The position numbers and the translations under genes are program-made. Below the pieces are notes generated by a model. The model saw only the letters and a program-made list of their open reading frames with translations. It had not been told where the DNA came from and made no database searches. Shown here piece after piece: positions 23,508 to 32,351 of a stretch of DNA of 64,000 nt; positions within the stretch are counted from its first letter, which is position 1, and each line of letters opens with the position of its first letter. The stretch is from an uncultured Saprospiraceae bacterium (GTDB lineage Bacteria > Bacteroidota > Bacteroidia > Chitinophagales > Saprospiraceae), in the NCBI GenBank assembly GCA_937980645.1, contig CALJPQ010000013.1, positions 169,042-233,041 of the forward strand, given 5' to 3'.

Positions 23508-24116
23508 CTACAGCCCCAACGCCCCCAAAAACTCCGCACTCTCTGGCTTTACCTTCGGCCCAAAGAAGTGCGTCAGTTCCCCTTTCTCATTGAGCAGGTA
23601 CTTGCAAAAGTTCCACGTCGGCTCCTGGCTGTTCCAGCCGTTTTGCTGTGGGTCGGTCAGCCACCGATAGATAGGTGCTTTGGCGTCGCCTTTAACGTGT
23701 ACCTTCTCAAACATCGGGAACGTAACACCGTAATTCTTCTGGCAAAACTCGGCAATTTCTTCGGCGGTGCCAGGTTCCTGGCCCAAGAAGTCGTTGCAGG
23801 GGAAGCCCAATACCACTACGCGTTCCCGATGCTCCCGGTAAAACTTTTCCCAGTCGGCGTACTGCGGGGTGTAGCCGCACTTGGAAGCGACGTTGAGCAC
23901 GACGATTTTTTTGCCCCGAAAGTGCTCCATCGAGACGGGCTGGCCGTCGAGCGACAGGACGGTGAACGAATAAAAAGAGGTGGCGGTCGGGAGGGTATCC
24001 TTTCGGGGCTGCACAGCAGAGGGCCGTGCAGCAATTTGGTTGGCGTCGAAGCAGCTGCTTAAAGCAGCGCCAGAGATAAAAAGCCAGAGAAATGCGAACG
24101 TAGAAAATCTGGACAT
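23508..24116 (-). CDS. glutathione peroxidase-family lipoprotein
   Basis: A 202-residue cysteine-type glutathione peroxidase homologue, expected to reduce peroxides in the periplasm, usually with thioredoxin as donor in bacteria. N-terminal signal MSRFSTFAFLWLFISGAALS ends in SC, a lipobox. The core has NVASKCGYTPQYADWEKFY with the peroxidatic Cys, GFPCNDFLGQEPGTAEEI with the catalytic Gln and a probable resolving Cys, and EPTWNFCKYLLNEKG with the catalytic Trp-Asn. The ATG at 24116 begins the signal peptide. Confidence 0.92.
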   Translation of the reverse strand: MSRFSTFAFLWLFISGAALSSCFDANQIAARPSAVQPRKDTLPTATSFYSFTVLSLDGQPVSMEHFRGKKIVVLNVASKCGYTPQYADWEKFYREHRERVVVLGFPCNDFLGQEPGTAEEIAEFCQKNYGVTFPMFEKVHVKGDAKAPIYRWLTDPQQNGWNSQEPTWNFCKYLLNEKGELTHFFGPKVKPESAEFLGALGL

Positions 24117-24160
24117 GACGGCTGTGTTTTTGTGCAGCGGGAGAACACACCCGCGAGCGA

Positions 24161-24190
24161 TTGGTTGAACAATCACGCTTTATATCTTTG
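24161..24190 (+). promoter_or_regulatory. full Bacteroidota-type promoter for the GH1 gene
   Basis: TTGG at 24161-24164 as -33, 19 bases after its TTG, then TATCTTTG at 24183-24190 as -7; transcription should start near 24197, about 37 bases before the ATG. The -33 lies just upstream of the divergent peroxidase start. Confidence 0.75.
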
Positions 24191-24233
24191 TGAGTCTGTT
24201 TCAGGCGCATCAACCGACCTGGCGGGCTGCAGT

Positions 24234-25670
24234 ATGCATAGAAGAACCTTTCTCCGTCTGTTAGGCGTCGGTGCGCTGGCGCCATGGGTGTCCGGGTCGC
24301 TGCGTGCGCTGGCGTATGCGACCACGCGCTTTCGCAAGGCTGATTTTGGCGATGATTTCGTCTGGGGTGCCGCCACGGCGGCCTACCAGATTGAGGGTGC
24401 CGTGCGCGAAGACGGGCGTGGGCCGTCGGTTTGGGATACCTTTTGTAGCCGCAAAGGCAGGATAAAAACCGGTGAAACGGGTGATGTGGCATGCGATTTT
24501 TACCACCGTTATGCGGAGGATTTGCGCCTGCTGCGGGCAATGAATTTTGGCGCCTTTCGCTTTTCCATCGCCTGGGCGCGCGTCTTGCCGCAGGGGGTGG
24601 GTAAAGTCAATCCGAAGGGTCTGGACTTTTACCAGCGGGTGGTGGACGAATGCCTGCGTTTAGGCATAAAGCCCTGGATAACGCTCTACCACTGGGACCT
24701 GCCCCAGGCGCTGGAAGACCGCGGCGGCTGGACGAACCGTGACGTAGTAGGCTGGTTTACGGACTACGCCGACGCCTGCACGCGCGCACTGGGCGACCGC
24801 GTCCGACACTGGATGATCCTCAACGAGCCTTTGGTATTTACGGCTGCAGGCTATTTTGCTGGCTTTCACGCGCCCGGGCGCAAGGGCCTGAAAAACTTCC
24901 TGCCCGCTGTACATCATGCAGCCCTGTGTCAGGCTGAGGGCGGGCGCGTGGTGCGGCAGAACGTCGGGCAGGCACACATCGGGACGACGTTTTCGTGCAC
25001 GCCTGTTGACCCGGCCACCGAGCGCGAGAAGGACCAACGGGCGGCCCACCGATTCGACATCTTGTTCAATCGCCTGTTCGTCGAGCCAGCACTGGGCATG
25101 GGCTATCCGAAAGGCTTTAAGGCCTTAGAAAAATTAGAAAAATACCTGCGCCCCGGCGATGAGGAGCGACTGCGCTTCGATTTTGATTTCATCGGCTTGC
25201 AAAACTACTTCCGTACAGTGGCCAAAAAGGCGTTGTTCCCGCCCTACTTGTGGGCTAAAGAAGTGCCGCCTGCCAGGCGCGGCATTTCCCCCGAAAACAT
25301 CACGGAAATGGGCTGGGAGGTGTATCCGGAAGGCATCTACCGCATCATTCGGCAGTTTGCCGCATATGCGGGGGTGAAGCAGATTGTCATTACCGAAAAC
25401 GGTGCGGCCTTCCCTGACGAGCGCGTGGGTGATGCGGTGCACGATACCCGTAGGGTACGCTTTTTTGAGCAGTACCTTGCTCAGGTGCTCCGCGCCAAAC
25501 GCGAAGGTGCGCCGGTGGCTGGCTATTTCGCCTGGACGCTCTTGGACAATTTTGAGTGGGCCGAAGGCTATCGCCCTCGCTTCGGATTGGTACACGTGGA
25601 CTTTGCCACGCAGCAACGCACCGTGAAAGACTCCGGGCGTTGGTTCCAGATGTTTTTAGGCGAACGCTGA
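24234..25670 (+). CDS. glycoside hydrolase family 1 beta-glucosidase with Tat-like signal
   Basis: A 478-residue retaining beta-glycosidase. The N-terminus MHRRTFLRLLGVGALAPW carries a twin-arginine motif, predicting Tat export. The GH1 core has FVWGAATAAYQIEGAVREDG, YHRYAEDLRLLRAMNFGAFR, WDLPQALEDRGGW, the acid/base Glu in ILNEPLVF (near residue 196), the nucleophile in VITENGAAFPDE (near 385), and GYFAWTLLDNFEWAEGYRPR near the end. The likely substrates are beta-glucosides or beta-galactosides. A complete Bacteroidota promoter precedes it. No sugar transporter lies immediately beside it; the next gene is a TonB receptor 278 bases further on. Confidence 0.94.
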   Translation: MHRRTFLRLLGVGALAPWVSGSLRALAYATTRFRKADFGDDFVWGAATAAYQIEGAVREDGRGPSVWDTFCSRKGRIKTGETGDVACDFYHRYAEDLRLLRAMNFGAFRFSIAWARVLPQGVGKVNPKGLDFYQRVVDECLRLGIKPWITLYHWDLPQALEDRGGWTNRDVVGWFTDYADACTRALGDRVRHWMILNEPLVFTAAGYFAGFHAPGRKGLKNFLPAVHHAALCQAEGGRVVRQNVGQAHIGTTFSCTPVDPATEREKDQRAAHRFDILFNRLFVEPALGMGYPKGFKALEKLEKYLRPGDEERLRFDFDFIGLQNYFRTVAKKALFPPYLWAKEVPPARRGISPENITEMGWEVYPEGIYRIIRQFAAYAGVKQIVITENGAAFPDERVGDAVHDTRRVRFFEQYLAQVLRAKREGAPVAGYFAWTLLDNFEWAEGYRPRFGLVHVDFATQQRTVKDSGRWFQMFLGER

Positions 25671-25948
25671 TGGCTGAATCTTACCCTTGCTTTAGCCGAT
25701 ACGCACCCGTTGGAAAGGAAATTGAAGCGAAGAACAGGTCGCCTCGGTATCAATGGAGCTTGAGCAGCAAGAGGTGGAGGTGCTAGCGGTTAGCCCGCAA
25801 CCCGCAAGCAAATGGGTGTTCTCTTGGGTCTGATGTTGCCGAATACTCGTTCGGTGTGGTGCTTTGGTCGTTGAAAACTGTTGGGGCGTAAATTTCCACG
25901 CTGCAGAAGCTGCCGAGGCTTTAATTTTAGGGCCTGTAATCCTGCTGC

Positions 25949-28678
25949 ATGCGCACTCGTATTCTATCGTATCTGGCCGCCTGTGTAGCGTGGGCGCTGT
26001 TGTTTGCTGCCGCTCACGCTCAGACGTCGTTTTCGGATCGGCGTGTGAGTGTCGAATGCTCCAACTGTGAGGTGAGGGCTGTACTTCAGGACATTGCGGT
26101 GCGTTATGGCATCAACGTCAGTTACCCGTCCCATCTCTTTTCGGCGTGTCCGCGCATAACACTGAACGTTCGGGAGGCGCCGTTCCGAGAGGTGTTGGAG
26201 CGCTTGACAAGTTGTGCTTTGGCTAAGGTGGAATGGGGGGATAACCAGATCGTCATTCGGGCGTTGCGAGAGTACGCCTTGAGTGGTCGAGTGCTCGATG
26301 CCGAAAGTGGCGAGTGGCTCATTGGCGCCACGGTTCGGTGGACAGGGAGCAGTGGTGCAAGTGGAAGCGTTACAACCAACGAATACGGTTTTTTCAGCTT
26401 CAAGGCTTACGAGGGTCGCTATCGAGTAACGGCGCATTATGTGGGGCATCGTTCCCAGACGTTGACGGCGGAGGTTGAGGCGGATCAGTCTATCTATTTT
26501 CGATTGGAGCCGGATGCTACGTTGCCGGAAGTAACCATACGGAATGTTGCAGCAGGTAGCTTTAGCCCGGCTTTAAGTTTGGAAAGTGGGCAGCGCATGT
26601 CGCCGGGAGATATGCGTCAGATATCTATGTTGGGCGGAGAGGCCGACCCGATGCGTTATGCGGCTCTTTTGCCCGGCGTGATCACGGGTGTGGATGGCCT
26701 GGGTGGTCTGCACATTCGCGGCGGTAATGCCGACCAGAACCTGTTTTTGTTGGACGACGTGCCGGTGTACAATCCCAGTCATGCGCTGGGTATCATCTCG
26801 ATTTTTCCGGCCGGAGCGGTCAATCACGCGCAGTTGTGGAAAGGCGACTTTCCGGCGCGTTATGGGGGGCGGGCGTCGTCGGTGCTGGATGTTCGCTTGC
26901 GCGATGGCAATCCGCATCGGTATGGCGGGGAGGTTTCTGCAGGGCTTTTGGCCGCTTCGCTTCTGCTGGAAGGGCCTCTTTCTCTGAGGGCAAAAGACAA
27001 CAGGCGTTGGAGTGAGGATAGCGGAGCGCCGAAGCGAACCTTTCTACTGTGCTTCCGCCGCACACCTTTGGAATTATGGCAAGGGCTGTTTCGCCATCCG
27101 TACCGGGGAGCATTGTTTCTGGCCGGAGATGAGGCCCGGTATCGCTTTTACGACTTGACGTTCAAGGCCAACTACCAGTTTTCGGAGCGCGACCACGTTC
27201 ATTTGAGCCTGTATCTGGGCGGCGATTTGTTTCAGAATCAGTTTTCGCAAACCTTCTCTACAGCCACCGCGCTATTTAACGACCGATATACGTTGGGCGC
27301 GAACTGGGGCAATAATATGGCCGCTTTGCGCTGGAGCCGGACGCTGCACTCGGGCATTTTTACCAAGACGATTCTTCGATATAGCCGTTTTTACTACCAG
27401 AGTCAGCAAGATCTGTTGTCGGAGTCCTTTAGCTTCGTTTCAGCCCGGCGGAAGGTGCTGGCCAACTACGCCCAGCGCTACCAGACCCTCATTGAGGATG
27501 CCTCATTGCAGACCGATTGGGAGTTTAAGCCGCTCAACACATTGACGATACACGTGGGTGGCTCCTACGCTTTTCATACGTTTAAGCCTGGGGCGCTGAC
27601 GGTCAACTTTCTGTTGCCGGGGCAGTCGCCACTGCTGGCCGACTCGCTGACGAAGGCGCTGTTCAATCGGGAGCGGGTAAAGGCCGACGAGCTGAGCCTT
27701 CATGTGGATGCCACCTGGGAGTTTGGTCGCGGGGGGCGCTTAGAAGCCGGGCTTCACGCCGGTTCTTTTGAAATTCGCAACCGGGTGTTCCGGCTTTTTC
27801 AGCCGCGTCTGCGCGTGTCTCAACGCCTGATGAAGCACTGGCAGGTGTGGGCGGGCTACCACCGGATGGGGCAGTTTTTGCACCAGGTGGGCACCTTCAA
27901 CCTCAGTTTTCCTTTTGAGTTGTGGGTGCCGACGACGCCACGGGTGTTGCCGGAAGAGTCCTGGCAAGCCACGCTGGGCTTTGGCTTTGCCAGTGGGGAC
28001 TGGTCGCTTTCGGTAGAGGGTTATTACCGGCACTTGCATCGGGTATTGGCGTTCAAGGCCTCTACGACGGCGCTGCTGATTGCCGGCGCTGAAGATGCCA
28101 GCGGCTGGGAAGACCGCATCATTGCAGGCACGGGCTGGGCCAGGGGCATCGAAGTTTCGGCAGAAAAGCGCCTTCAATACACCACTGTTTCGGCGGCATA
28201 TACCTGGTCGAGGGCGGTGCGGCAGTTTCCCGACTTGAATGCCGGCCAGCCCTTTCCTTTCCGATTTGACCGCCCCCACGCCCTTAACCTCAGCGTGCAG
28301 CAGCCGCTTACGCGCTGGCTCGACTTGCGGCTCCTGTGGGTGTATGCCAGCGGAAATCCCATCACACTGGCTGCGCTGAAATTTCAGCACCAAACGCACG
28401 AGGAAAATGCCCAGATGCGCGAAGTGCTCGTTTATGGCAGCGTCAATAACTACCGCTTGCCCGATTATCACCGTCTGGATGTCTCTTGCCGCATCCATTT
28501 TCCGGCGCGAAACTTCCAGCACGAAATCCAACTGGGTGCTTACAACGCTTACAACCGGGCCAACCCTTTTTTCATGTACCTCGATGGCGCCAGCGTCTCG
28601 GAGTCGGGTAAAGTGCGGGCCGTGCAGTACACGCTGCTGCCCATTGTGCCCGAACTGCGTTATGCGCTGCGCTTTTAG
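25949..28678 (+). CDS. TonB-dependent outer-membrane receptor with N-terminal STN and carboxypeptidase-like domains
   Basis: A 909-residue outer-membrane receptor. Signal peptide MRTRILSYLAACVAWALLFA; residues ~30-110 form a secretin/TonB short N-terminal (STN) domain, with VECSNCEVRAVLQDIAVRYG; ~110-195 are a CarboxypepD_reg-like domain (SGRVLDAESGEWLIGATV); the plug follows with GLHIRGGNADQNLFLLDDVP and PARYGGRASSVLDV; from ~320 the beta-barrel runs to VPELRYALRF. STN domains usually mean signalling to an ECF sigma/FecR pair, but none is adjacent. It is paired, three bases apart, with a DUF4249 lipoprotein, a common pairing in this phylum. Ligand unknown. Confidence 0.92.
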   Translation: MRTRILSYLAACVAWALLFAAAHAQTSFSDRRVSVECSNCEVRAVLQDIAVRYGINVSYPSHLFSACPRITLNVREAPFREVLERLTSCALAKVEWGDNQIVIRALREYALSGRVLDAESGEWLIGATVRWTGSSGASGSVTTNEYGFFSFKAYEGRYRVTAHYVGHRSQTLTAEVEADQSIYFRLEPDATLPEVTIRNVAAGSFSPALSLESGQRMSPGDMRQISMLGGEADPMRYAALLPGVITGVDGLGGLHIRGGNADQNLFLLDDVPVYNPSHALGIISIFPAGAVNHAQLWKGDFPARYGGRASSVLDVRLRDGNPHRYGGEVSAGLLAASLLLEGPLSLRAKDNRRWSEDSGAPKRTFLLCFRRTPLELWQGLFRHPYRGALFLAGDEARYRFYDLTFKANYQFSERDHVHLSLYLGGDLFQNQFSQTFSTATALFNDRYTLGANWGNNMAALRWSRTLHSGIFTKTILRYSRFYYQSQQDLLSESFSFVSARRKVLANYAQRYQTLIEDASLQTDWEFKPLNTLTIHVGGSYAFHTFKPGALTVNFLLPGQSPLLADSLTKALFNRERVKADELSLHVDATWEFGRGGRLEAGLHAGSFEIRNRVFRLFQPRLRVSQRLMKHWQVWAGYHRMGQFLHQVGTFNLSFPFELWVPTTPRVLPEESWQATLGFGFASGDWSLSVEGYYRHLHRVLAFKASTTALLIAGAEDASGWEDRIIAGTGWARGIEVSAEKRLQYTTVSAAYTWSRAVRQFPDLNAGQPFPFRFDRPHALNLSVQQPLTRWLDLRLLWVYASGNPITLAALKFQHQTHEENAQMREVLVYGSVNNYRLPDYHRLDVSCRIHFPARNFQHEIQLGAYNAYNRANPFFMYLDGASVSESGKVRAVQYTLLPIVPELRYALRF

Positions 28679-28681
28679 TCA

Positions 28682-29602
28682 ATGTCCGATATGCGTCCAT
28701 ACCGCCTGCTTTTGCTGTTGCCACTTCTCTTCTCGGCCGCCTGCCTCCGCGAGGAGTACGTAGATTTGCCTATCACCGAAGGGCCTAAAGTAACCATTAC
28801 CAGCCACTTTACGGCTGATGAGCCGTTGTGCGCGTATATCTCGCTGAGCCAACCCATTACGGCAGGCGGGAACCCGCAGAGCGCGCTGCCGGCAGGCGAC
28901 GTTACGCTGGCTGCCGACGGTCTTTTCCTCAACCGCCTGTCGCTGGAACAGGGGCCAGATGGTCGCTTCTTTTGGAAGAGCCGCGCTCTGCTGAGGCCCG
29001 GTGTTCGTTATTCGATTACGGCCCGCTTTCCAGGCTACGAAACGGCACAGGCATCGGATACCATTCCTCACGGCATTTCAGCCGTATATTTAAAAATAAA
29101 AAAGGACAGCATCCGAACCCTCGAGGACACCAGCGGGCTACGCATCCTGCGCGTGCCGGTCTCCATTTCAGTGGAGGACTTACCCAACCAACGCCGCTAC
29201 TTTGCCTTCGGACTGCAACACGAACTGCGCAAAAGCGGCCCGACACCGCCCAATAGCAGTGAAATCCGCACCAGCGGCTTCCTGGCCAACGGACGAACGC
29301 TGGCCCTCACTTACGGCACGCCAGAAGGCGTATTTCTGCTCAACGAAAACTACTGGAACGATGGGCGGAAAACCCTGGACCTGGAGGTCGTTATCCCGTA
29401 CCGCCCGAATGAGGAAGAGCCAATGCGGCTGCTGTTAGAATGGCGAACCCTGTCGGAGGCCTACTACCGATACCACCTCTCGCTGGCCACTCAGGGCTCG
29501 CCGCTGAGCGACCCGGATGCCTTCTTCAACAATATCCAGGGCGGCTATGGAAACTTCTCCGGCTTTGCCCGCTTGCGGCTGGCGGTGGCTTTGCCTCAAT
29601 GA
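28682..29602 (+). CDS. DUF4249 family lipoprotein
   Basis: A 306-residue lipoprotein, partner of the upstream TonB receptor. Signal MSDMRPYRLLLLLPLLFSAA is followed by C, a good lipobox. The mature part begins REEYVDLPITEGPKVTITSH and has the family features: an N-terminal immunoglobulin-like strand region, YSITARFPGYETAQASDTIP, and a C-terminal segment with LSEAYYRYHLSLATQGSPLS and NNIQGGYGNFSGFARL. DUF4249 proteins are thought to be surface lipoproteins cooperating with TonB receptors; the ligand is unknown. An alternative start three codons in (28691) would also work. Confidence 0.85.
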   Translation: MSDMRPYRLLLLLPLLFSAACLREEYVDLPITEGPKVTITSHFTADEPLCAYISLSQPITAGGNPQSALPAGDVTLAADGLFLNRLSLEQGPDGRFFWKSRALLRPGVRYSITARFPGYETAQASDTIPHGISAVYLKIKKDSIRTLEDTSGLRILRVPVSISVEDLPNQRRYFAFGLQHELRKSGPTPPNSSEIRTSGFLANGRTLALTYGTPEGVFLLNENYWNDGRKTLDLEVVIPYRPNEEEPMRLLLEWRTLSEAYYRYHLSLATQGSPLSDPDAFFNNIQGGYGNFSGFARLRLAVALPQ

Positions 29603-29733
29603 GTGGCCTTCTGCAAATACACAGCCATCCGCGTCGTTAGGAGGGGCAGGGTGTCTGGAGGAATAGAGCGAAGTTGACCTTTTGACCATTTCACACATTT
29701 TTGAGAGCGATTGCCCCAGGGCTCCCCTGGCCG

Positions 29734-29763
29734 TTTGAAAAATCCGACGGCGAAATACCTTTG
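29734..29763 (+). promoter_or_regulatory. full Bacteroidota-type promoter for mdh
   Basis: TTTG at 29734-29737, an 18-base spacer, and TACCTTTG at 29756-29763; the ATG is 41 bases further on. Confidence 0.75.
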
Positions 29764-29804
29764 CTGCGAAAAGCAAGTCATTCATTGTCTGATATTCCTA
29801 CAAA

Positions 29805-30746
29805 ATGAGCAAGGTAACTGTAATTGGCGCTGGCAACGTCGGCGCAACCTGCGCTAATGTGTTGGCGCACGAGGACATCTGCAACGAAATTGTTCTCATT
29901 GACATCCAGGAAGGCATAGCCAAAGGAAAGGCGTTGGACACCTGGCAACAGGCGCCGATTGATGGCTACTCCACGCGCGTGGTGGGCGGCGGCAATGATG
30001 CCTATCCGCTGACGGCCCACTCGGACATCGTCATCATTACGGCGGGCATTCCGCGCAAGCCGGGCATGAGCCGCGACGACCTCATCAGCACCAACGCCAA
30101 CATCGTCGTTGGGGTTACGCGCGAGGTGCTCAAGTACTCGGAGAACCCAATTATCATCGTCGTATCCAACCCGTTAGATGTGATGACCTACGCCGCCTGG
30201 AAGGCTTCTGGCCTTAGCGACCGTCGGGTGTTGGGCATGGCTGGCGTACTCGATACGGCCCGTTATCGCGCCTTTTTGGCTGAAGAAATTGGCTGCTCGC
30301 CCAAAGACATTTCGGCCATGCTCATGGGCGGGCACGGCGACACGATGGTGCCCCTGCCGCGCTACACCACCGTGAGCGGCATCCCGGTAACCGAGCTGGT
30401 GGCGCCCGACCGCCTAAACGCCATCATTGAGCGCACGAAATTTGGCGGCGGTGAATTGGTGAACCTCATGGGCACTTCCGCCTGGTATGCTCCCGGCGCA
30501 GCAGCGGCCCAAATGGCCGTATCTATCCTCAAGAATGAAAACCGCATCTACCCTTGTTGCGTACGTCTGACGGGGCAGTACGGCATCAACGACCTCTTTG
30601 TAGGGGCGCCGGTCAAGCTGGGCCGCGAGGGCGTCCAGCAAATTATTGAACTGAAACTGAACGACGACGAAAAAGCCTTGTTACATCAGTCCGCCTCTGC
30701 TGTACGCGAGGTTGCTAATGCACTGGACAAAATGAACATTCTCTGA
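29805..30746 (+). CDS. mdh: malate dehydrogenase
   Basis: Oxidises malate to oxaloacetate with NAD in the citric acid cycle. The 313-residue protein has the NAD loop VTVIGAGNVGATCANVLA, the acidic ribose-binding residue in IVLIDIQEGIAKGKALD, TAGIPRKPGMSRDDLI with the mobile-loop arginines, VVSNPLDVMTYAAW, and the catalytic His in LMGGHGDTMVPLPRYT near residue 175. The paired arginines after P-R-K-P-G-M-S point to malate rather than lactate specificity. It is followed after 10 bases by a thioredoxin-fold redox protein that probably shares its transcript. Confidence 0.96.
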   Translation: MSKVTVIGAGNVGATCANVLAHEDICNEIVLIDIQEGIAKGKALDTWQQAPIDGYSTRVVGGGNDAYPLTAHSDIVIITAGIPRKPGMSRDDLISTNANIVVGVTREVLKYSENPIIIVVSNPLDVMTYAAWKASGLSDRRVLGMAGVLDTARYRAFLAEEIGCSPKDISAMLMGGHGDTMVPLPRYTTVSGIPVTELVAPDRLNAIIERTKFGGGELVNLMGTSAWYAPGAAAAQMAVSILKNENRIYPCCVRLTGQYGINDLFVGAPVKLGREGVQQIIELKLNDDEKALLHQSASAVREVANALDKMNIL

Positions 30747-30756
30747 TGAATGGCTT

Positions 30757-31323
30757 ATGAGTGAACAGGCATCCAAATCTTCTACGGTGGCGCCGCAGGT
30801 CTGGCAAGAGATGGTTGGCCTGTGCTCGGGAAAAACACTGGCTCAGCTGTCGGAAGAGTCGCCGGTGCTGCTCATTTTTTTGCGGCATTTTGGCTGCTCC
30901 TTTTGCCGGGAGGCGCTTTCTGACATCTCTAGAGTTCGCAAGCGTTTGGAGAAGAAGGGAGTACAGGTCGTTTTCGTCCATATGTCGCCCAGCCGCGAAA
31001 CGGCTGAGCGTTTCTTCCGAAGGTACAAATTGTCGCCTGCGGAGCACATATCCGACCCGGAGAAGCGCTACTACGCTGCTTTTGGCCTGGGGCGTGGCCG
31101 ACCCGACCAGTTGTTTGGCCTGATGAACTGGATACGCGGCTTTCAGGCTGCCGTGCTGGAAGGCCACGGGATGGCCCTGCACAGCGATGAATTGGGCGAC
31201 GGCTTTCAGATGCCGGGTGTGTTTTTGCTGCACAAAGGTGAAATCAAGCACTCGTTCATCCACGAGCACGCCTGGGATAGGCCCGACTACGAGGCGTTGG
31301 TCGAGGAGTGCCATTTTGATTAG
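30757..31323 (+). CDS. SelL-related AhpC/TSA thioredoxin-fold protein
   Basis: A 188-residue cytoplasmic protein of the AhpC/TSA-like 'SelL-related' redox family. The active-site motif is FLRHFGCSFCREALSDISR near residue 50, giving C-x-x-C, and the fold continues with VVFVHMSPSRETAERFFRRY, HISDPEKRYYAAFGL, the cis-proline region PGVFLLHKGEIKHSFIHEHA. Exact substrate is unknown. Located 10 bases after mdh. A hairpin in the convergent gap 31354-31393 may end the transcript. Confidence 0.8.
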   Translation: MSEQASKSSTVAPQVWQEMVGLCSGKTLAQLSEESPVLLIFLRHFGCSFCREALSDISRVRKRLEKKGVQVVFVHMSPSRETAERFFRRYKLSPAEHISDPEKRYYAAFGLGRGRPDQLFGLMNWIRGFQAAVLEGHGMALHSDELGDGFQMPGVFLLHKGEIKHSFIHEHAWDRPDYEALVEECHFD

Positions 31324-31353
31324 CGCTTTTTGCAGCGTGTTCTTCGGGAGTGT

Positions 31354-31393
31354 AAGCGCCCTTGCCCGTCCCTATTGACCGGTGAGGGCGCTT
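31354..31393. terminator. candidate bidirectional terminator hairpin
   Basis: Arms AAGCGCCCT (31354-31362) and AGGGCGCTT (31385-31393) are perfectly complementary, with a 22-base loop, between the convergent redox-protein gene and hisA. No T-tract follows on either side. Confidence 0.4.
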
Positions 31394-31461
31394 GCCTTTG
31401 GTGAGCGCATTTCGCCTGAATTTGCCAGATGGGCGCCACAGAAGGCTGAAGGTGGAGGTCT

Positions 31462-32187
31462 CTATCCGGCTTTGGCGTGGATGCGGAAGTATCTTATCGG
31501 GATGACGCCCTCGAAGAAGGCTTTGCCCACCAGCGCCCCAGCGCAACCGATGGCCTGTAGTTTTTCTAAGTCGGCGACGCTGCTGATGCCACCGGAAGCC
31601 ACGAGATGGAGATCTGGAAAATTTTTGAGAATGTCTTTGTACAGTTCGATAGCTGGTCCAGAGAGTTCGCCGTCGCGGGCAATGTCGGTAACGGAGACAT
31701 TTTGGATGCCCAGCCCTTGAAGGCGCTTGAGCAGGTCGAACAGGTGCATGTCCGTTTGCTCCTGCCAGCCGTGGACGGCAATTTTTCGCTCGCGCACATC
31801 GGCGCTGACCAGGAAGCGGTCGGGGCCGAAGCGCTCAACCCAGGCGCTGAACTCATCGGGGGCCAGTACGGCTACGCTGCCCACGGAAAACATGTGTGCG
31901 CCGGCATCCCACACCTGCCGCAGGGCCGGAATGGAGCGCAGGCCGCCGCCGTAGTCTATCTCTAAGCGGGTGTTGGCGGCGATCTGCTCCAAAATGCGCA
32001 GGTTGACCGGCCGGCCCTCGCGGGCGCCGTCTAAGTCCACGATGTGCAGGCGCCGGATGCCGGCGTCTTCCAGTTCTTTAGCCAGCGTCAGAGGCTCGTT
32101 GGAGTATTCCGTCTTTTGTTCAAAATCGCCCTGGCGAAGTCGGACGAGCCGACCGTCCATGAGGTCGAACGAAGGAATGATTTGCAT
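31462..32187 (-). CDS. hisA: phosphoribosylformimino-AICAR isomerase HisA
   Basis: Amadori isomerase of histidine synthesis (ProFAR to PRFAR). The 241-residue TIM barrel begins MQIIPSFDLMDGRLVRLRQG with the catalytic Asp of the D-L-x-x-G motif, then LHIVDLDGAREGRPVN, IDYGGGLRS (phosphate loop one), VSVTDIARDGELSGPAIELY with the second catalytic Asp, and ASGGISSVADLEKL (phosphate loop two) near residue 195. It lacks HisF-specific N-terminal features. The other his genes are not adjacent. Some dual HisA/PriA enzymes look similar, but Bacteroidota normally have a separate TrpF. A -7 element lies upstream at 32236. Confidence 0.9.
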   Translation of the reverse strand: MQIIPSFDLMDGRLVRLRQGDFEQKTEYSNEPLTLAKELEDAGIRRLHIVDLDGAREGRPVNLRILEQIAANTRLEIDYGGGLRSIPALRQVWDAGAHMFSVGSVAVLAPDEFSAWVERFGPDRFLVSADVRERKIAVHGWQEQTDMHLFDLLKRLQGLGIQNVSVTDIARDGELSGPAIELYKDILKNFPDLHLVASGGISSVADLEKLQAIGCAGALVGKAFFEGVIPIRYFRIHAKAG

Positions 32188-32235
32188 GGCGGAGAGATTC
32201 GTGCAGAAAAAAGCCGCTTGCCTCAAACAGCGGCC

Positions 32236-32243
32236 CAAAAGTA
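32236..32243 (-). promoter_or_regulatory. -7 promoter element TACTTTTG for hisA
   Basis: Read on the - strand it is TACTTTTG, ending 48 bases upstream of the hisA ATG at 32187. Confidence 0.45.
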
Positions 32244-32312
32244 GCACGTCCGCCGTAGTTGAAGAAATGGTTATTTAACAAGCAGCGACCAAATGGACTG
32301 TGTGCATCGGAG

Positions 32313-32320
32313 TACCTTTG
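32313..32320 (+). promoter_or_regulatory. -7 promoter element TACCTTTG for the giant secreted protein
   Basis: Matches TAnnTTTG, 31 bases before the ATG at 32352. No matching -33 TTG is visible. Confidence 0.5.
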
Positions 32321-32351
32321 TTGACCAAATTCCGTCCGTTTATTTCCTCAG

